A DNA stretch of 15,433 bases from JAJPJX01 sp964568355 (GTDB taxonomy: Bacteria; Acidobacteriota; Terriglobia; Bryobacterales; Bryobacteraceae), in assembly GCA_964568355.1 (NCBI GenBank), contig CAZMRK010000595.1, positions 1 through 15,433 of the forward strand, read 5' to 3'. The notes under the pieces were generated by a model. The model was given only the letters and a program-made list of their open reading frames with translations. It was not told where the DNA came from and did not search any database. Shown in pieces: positions 14,096-15,433 of the stretch; position 1 is the stretch's first letter, and the number at the start of each line of letters is the position of its first letter. The position numbers and the translations under genes were made by a program.

Positions 14096-15345
14096 TGTTT
14101 CCTCCGTCGCCCATGTGGAACCGCCGTGACTTCCTGCGGGCCGCCGCTGCGTTGGCGCCCATCCGTTTCCCGCTCGGCGCGGCCGCGGATCATACCGGAT
14201 TTCACCCGCACTGGATCCGTAAGGGCGACGGCAATGGCGGATGGACGCTGCGCCCCGCGGAGCTGCAATTTCTTCACGGCTCTGGCGGAACCGGCATTAA
14301 GCCTTTCGGAATCGCCCAGATGGACAACGGCGAGTTGGTCCTGGCGGCGAGTCGGGACGATGGTTCCAGCGCCAAAAACTCCGCGGACCGCGAAAAGCCT
14401 GTTATGAGTTTCAGCGGCGATGCCGGCCGAACCTGGAGTCCCTTCGCGATCGTCGCCAACGCCCAAGGCCGGCCTGTGATGTTCACCGATGCCGGCAAAG
14501 GCTCGCTGTTTTTTCAAACCGACCTGACCAGGCAGATCCATCAGTTCTTTAGCTCTGACTATGGACGTTCCTGGCAGGACGGCCGTGTGCTCCAGCATCC
14601 TGTCCTGGACGGCGCCTTCAGTGGTATCGACGGCTACTTCGGCGGCGAAGGCAACGCGCTGGTCGAGCGCGGTCCCACCGGCAGCCGCATTTCTGTCATC
14701 GGCTACACCTATCGCAAGGGAACCAGCTTCCCCGCGGACCCCGCGGTCGGCATGCTTCGCTGGTCCGATGACGGCGGCCATACATGGTCAAGGGAAGTGA
14801 CGCCCTCCTCCTGGCTTTGGCAGGACTCCTACCAGCACAAGACGTATACCCGAGGTGTCAGCGAGGGCTCTCTCATCCGCGCCGCCAACGGCTGGCTTGT
14901 CGCCGCCTTGCGTACCGACATGCCGTACCGCTTTGTCAATATGCACAACGACAATATGGAAGGCATCGCCGTTTCCATTTCCACGGACAATGGAGCCACG
15001 TGGTCGCCGCTCAACATCCTCTACCAGGGCGGACGCATGCACGCCAACCTCTTGCGCATGCCGGGCGGACTGCTGGTCATGACCTACATCGTCCGCCAGG
15101 ATTACGACGGCATACGACGCGCCAGCTACCGCCGTGGCTGTGAAGCGCTAGTCAGCCGCGACCACGGCCGGACATGGAACACTGCCGAAAAGTACGTTCT
15201 CGATGAGTTTGAATATTCTGACGGGTCGCCTCTCAGCCTGGCTTGCGGCCATCTTGCGTCCACGTTAGCCCGTGACGGTTTCATCCTCACTGCCTACGGA
15301 AACTATCTCGCCAAAGCCGCTGTCCTGATCCGCTGGAAGCCGTAA
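14095..15345 (+). CDS. Tat-exported sialidase-fold (Asp-box) protein, divergent active site
   Basis: A 416-residue protein. A Tat signal, NRRDFLRAAAALAP at about residues 9-22, predicts export. At least five Asp boxes are visible: SGDAGRTW (107-114), SSDYGRSW (153-160), SDDGGHTW (224-231), STDNGATW (296-303) and SRDHGRTW (354-361), so a beta-propeller of the sialidase fold is firm. E257 and R273 are spaced 16 apart like the Glu/Arg pair of true sialidases. The YRIP arginine is absent, however: the matching first-blade strand reads GIKPFGIAQ. Where the upstream sialidase has GYPSLS, this protein reads CGHLAST. It may be another glycosidase, a lyase or a binding protein rather than a sialidase. 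ATG 14095 overlaps the receptor stop by one base (TGATG); ATG 14113 would also keep the signal. No Shine-Dalgarno is seen, so translation is probably coupled to the receptor. Confidence 0.88.
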   Translation: MFPPSPMWNRRDFLRAAAALAPIRFPLGAAADHTGFHPHWIRKGDGNGGWTLRPAELQFLHGSGGTGIKPFGIAQMDNGELVLAASRDDGSSAKNSADREKPVMSFSGDAGRTWSPFAIVANAQGRPVMFTDAGKGSLFFQTDLTRQIHQFFSSDYGRSWQDGRVLQHPVLDGAFSGIDGYFGGEGNALVERGPTGSRISVIGYTYRKGTSFPADPAVGMLRWSDDGGHTWSREVTPSSWLWQDSYQHKTYTRGVSEGSLIRAANGWLVAALRTDMPYRFVNMHNDNMEGIAVSISTDNGATWSPLNILYQGGRMHANLLRMPGGLLVMTYIVRQDYDGIRRASYRRGCEALVSRDHGRTWNTAEKYVLDEFEYSDGSPLSLACGHLASTLARDGFILTAYGNYLAKAAVLIRWKP

Positions 15346-15383
15346 CTTAGCATTGGATATCTGGTGCCACGGAGTGACTCACT

Positions 15384-15433
15384 GTGACGAATCATGCAAA
15401 AGCCGCTATACGAAACACTCTCGCCGTTCTTTT
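15384..15433 (+). CDS. Start of a further gene, cut by the window end
   Basis: GTG 15384 has GGAG 9 nt upstream (15371-15374) and opens VTNHAKAAIRNTLAVL, which could be the beginning of a signal peptide. A competing ATG at 15394 in another frame opens MQKPLYETLSPFF without a ribosome site. The 38-nt gap after the previous stop and the same strand suggest a third gene of the receptor operon. No function can be given from 16 codons. Confidence 0.35.
   Translation, partial: MTNHAKAAIRNTLAVL

Noticed and set aside
15373..15383. Palindrome AGTGACTCACT before the last partial gene
   Set aside because: Exact but short (5-1-5), and the symmetry does not extend outward. Expected by chance often enough that an operator call is not justified.

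Overview
The window looks like a GC-rich soil bacterium of the Acidobacteriota, most likely the Bryobacterales/Solibacter side. The main reason is the roughly 1020-residue outer-membrane receptor with an N-terminal carboxypeptidase-regulatory-like domain, placed next to secreted hydrolases with Tat signals. This placement rests on family recognition and gene style, not on a marker gene.

Left arm (minus strand, 4304 down to 1 and beyond): a tightly packed operon of a DeoR-family repressor, an FAD-dependent DAO-family oxidoreductase, a class I-type cytochrome P450, and a second DAO-family oxidoreductase cut by the window edge. Gaps are 12 nt or overlaps, so translation is probably coupled. It looks like a small oxidative pathway; the substrate cannot be read from sequence. 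Between it and the next operon is a 265-bp divergent regulatory region with good sigma70-type promoters facing both ways, a duplicated TGTCAA box and a 36-bp imperfect inverted repeat.

Centre (plus strand, 4570-9472): a four-gene operon. It encodes a Tat-exported TIM-barrel glycosidase-like protein, a YhcH/YjgK/YiaL-family protein that unusually carries a Tat signal, a class IV PLP aminotransferase, and a probable lipoprotein sialidase (GH33-like) with all expected catalytic residues. A start codon and Tat signal peptide of what seems to be a lost fifth gene overlap the sialidase stop (9469 to about 9528). The sequence is then interrupted by a convergent MFS transporter gene (9566-10873, minus).

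Right arm (plus strand, 11024 to end): a strong promoter and a leader with two adjacent hairpins precede the TonB-dependent receptor. A Tat-exported Asp-box beta-propeller protein follows; it resembles a sialidase but has a divergent active site. The start of another gene is cut by the window end.

Taken together, 4570-15345 reads as a glycan-harvesting locus: receptor at the outer membrane, sialidase and other glycosidase-like proteins outside the cytoplasm, a sugar-anomer-handling YhcH protein that also appears exported, and an MFS permease at the inner membrane. The best guess for the ligand is a sialic acid or related acidic sugar, but no NanA, NanE, NanK or NagA/NagB homologue is in the window, so the pathway is incomplete here. 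The DeoR protein, which in this family usually senses a phosphorylated sugar, may control both divergent operons.
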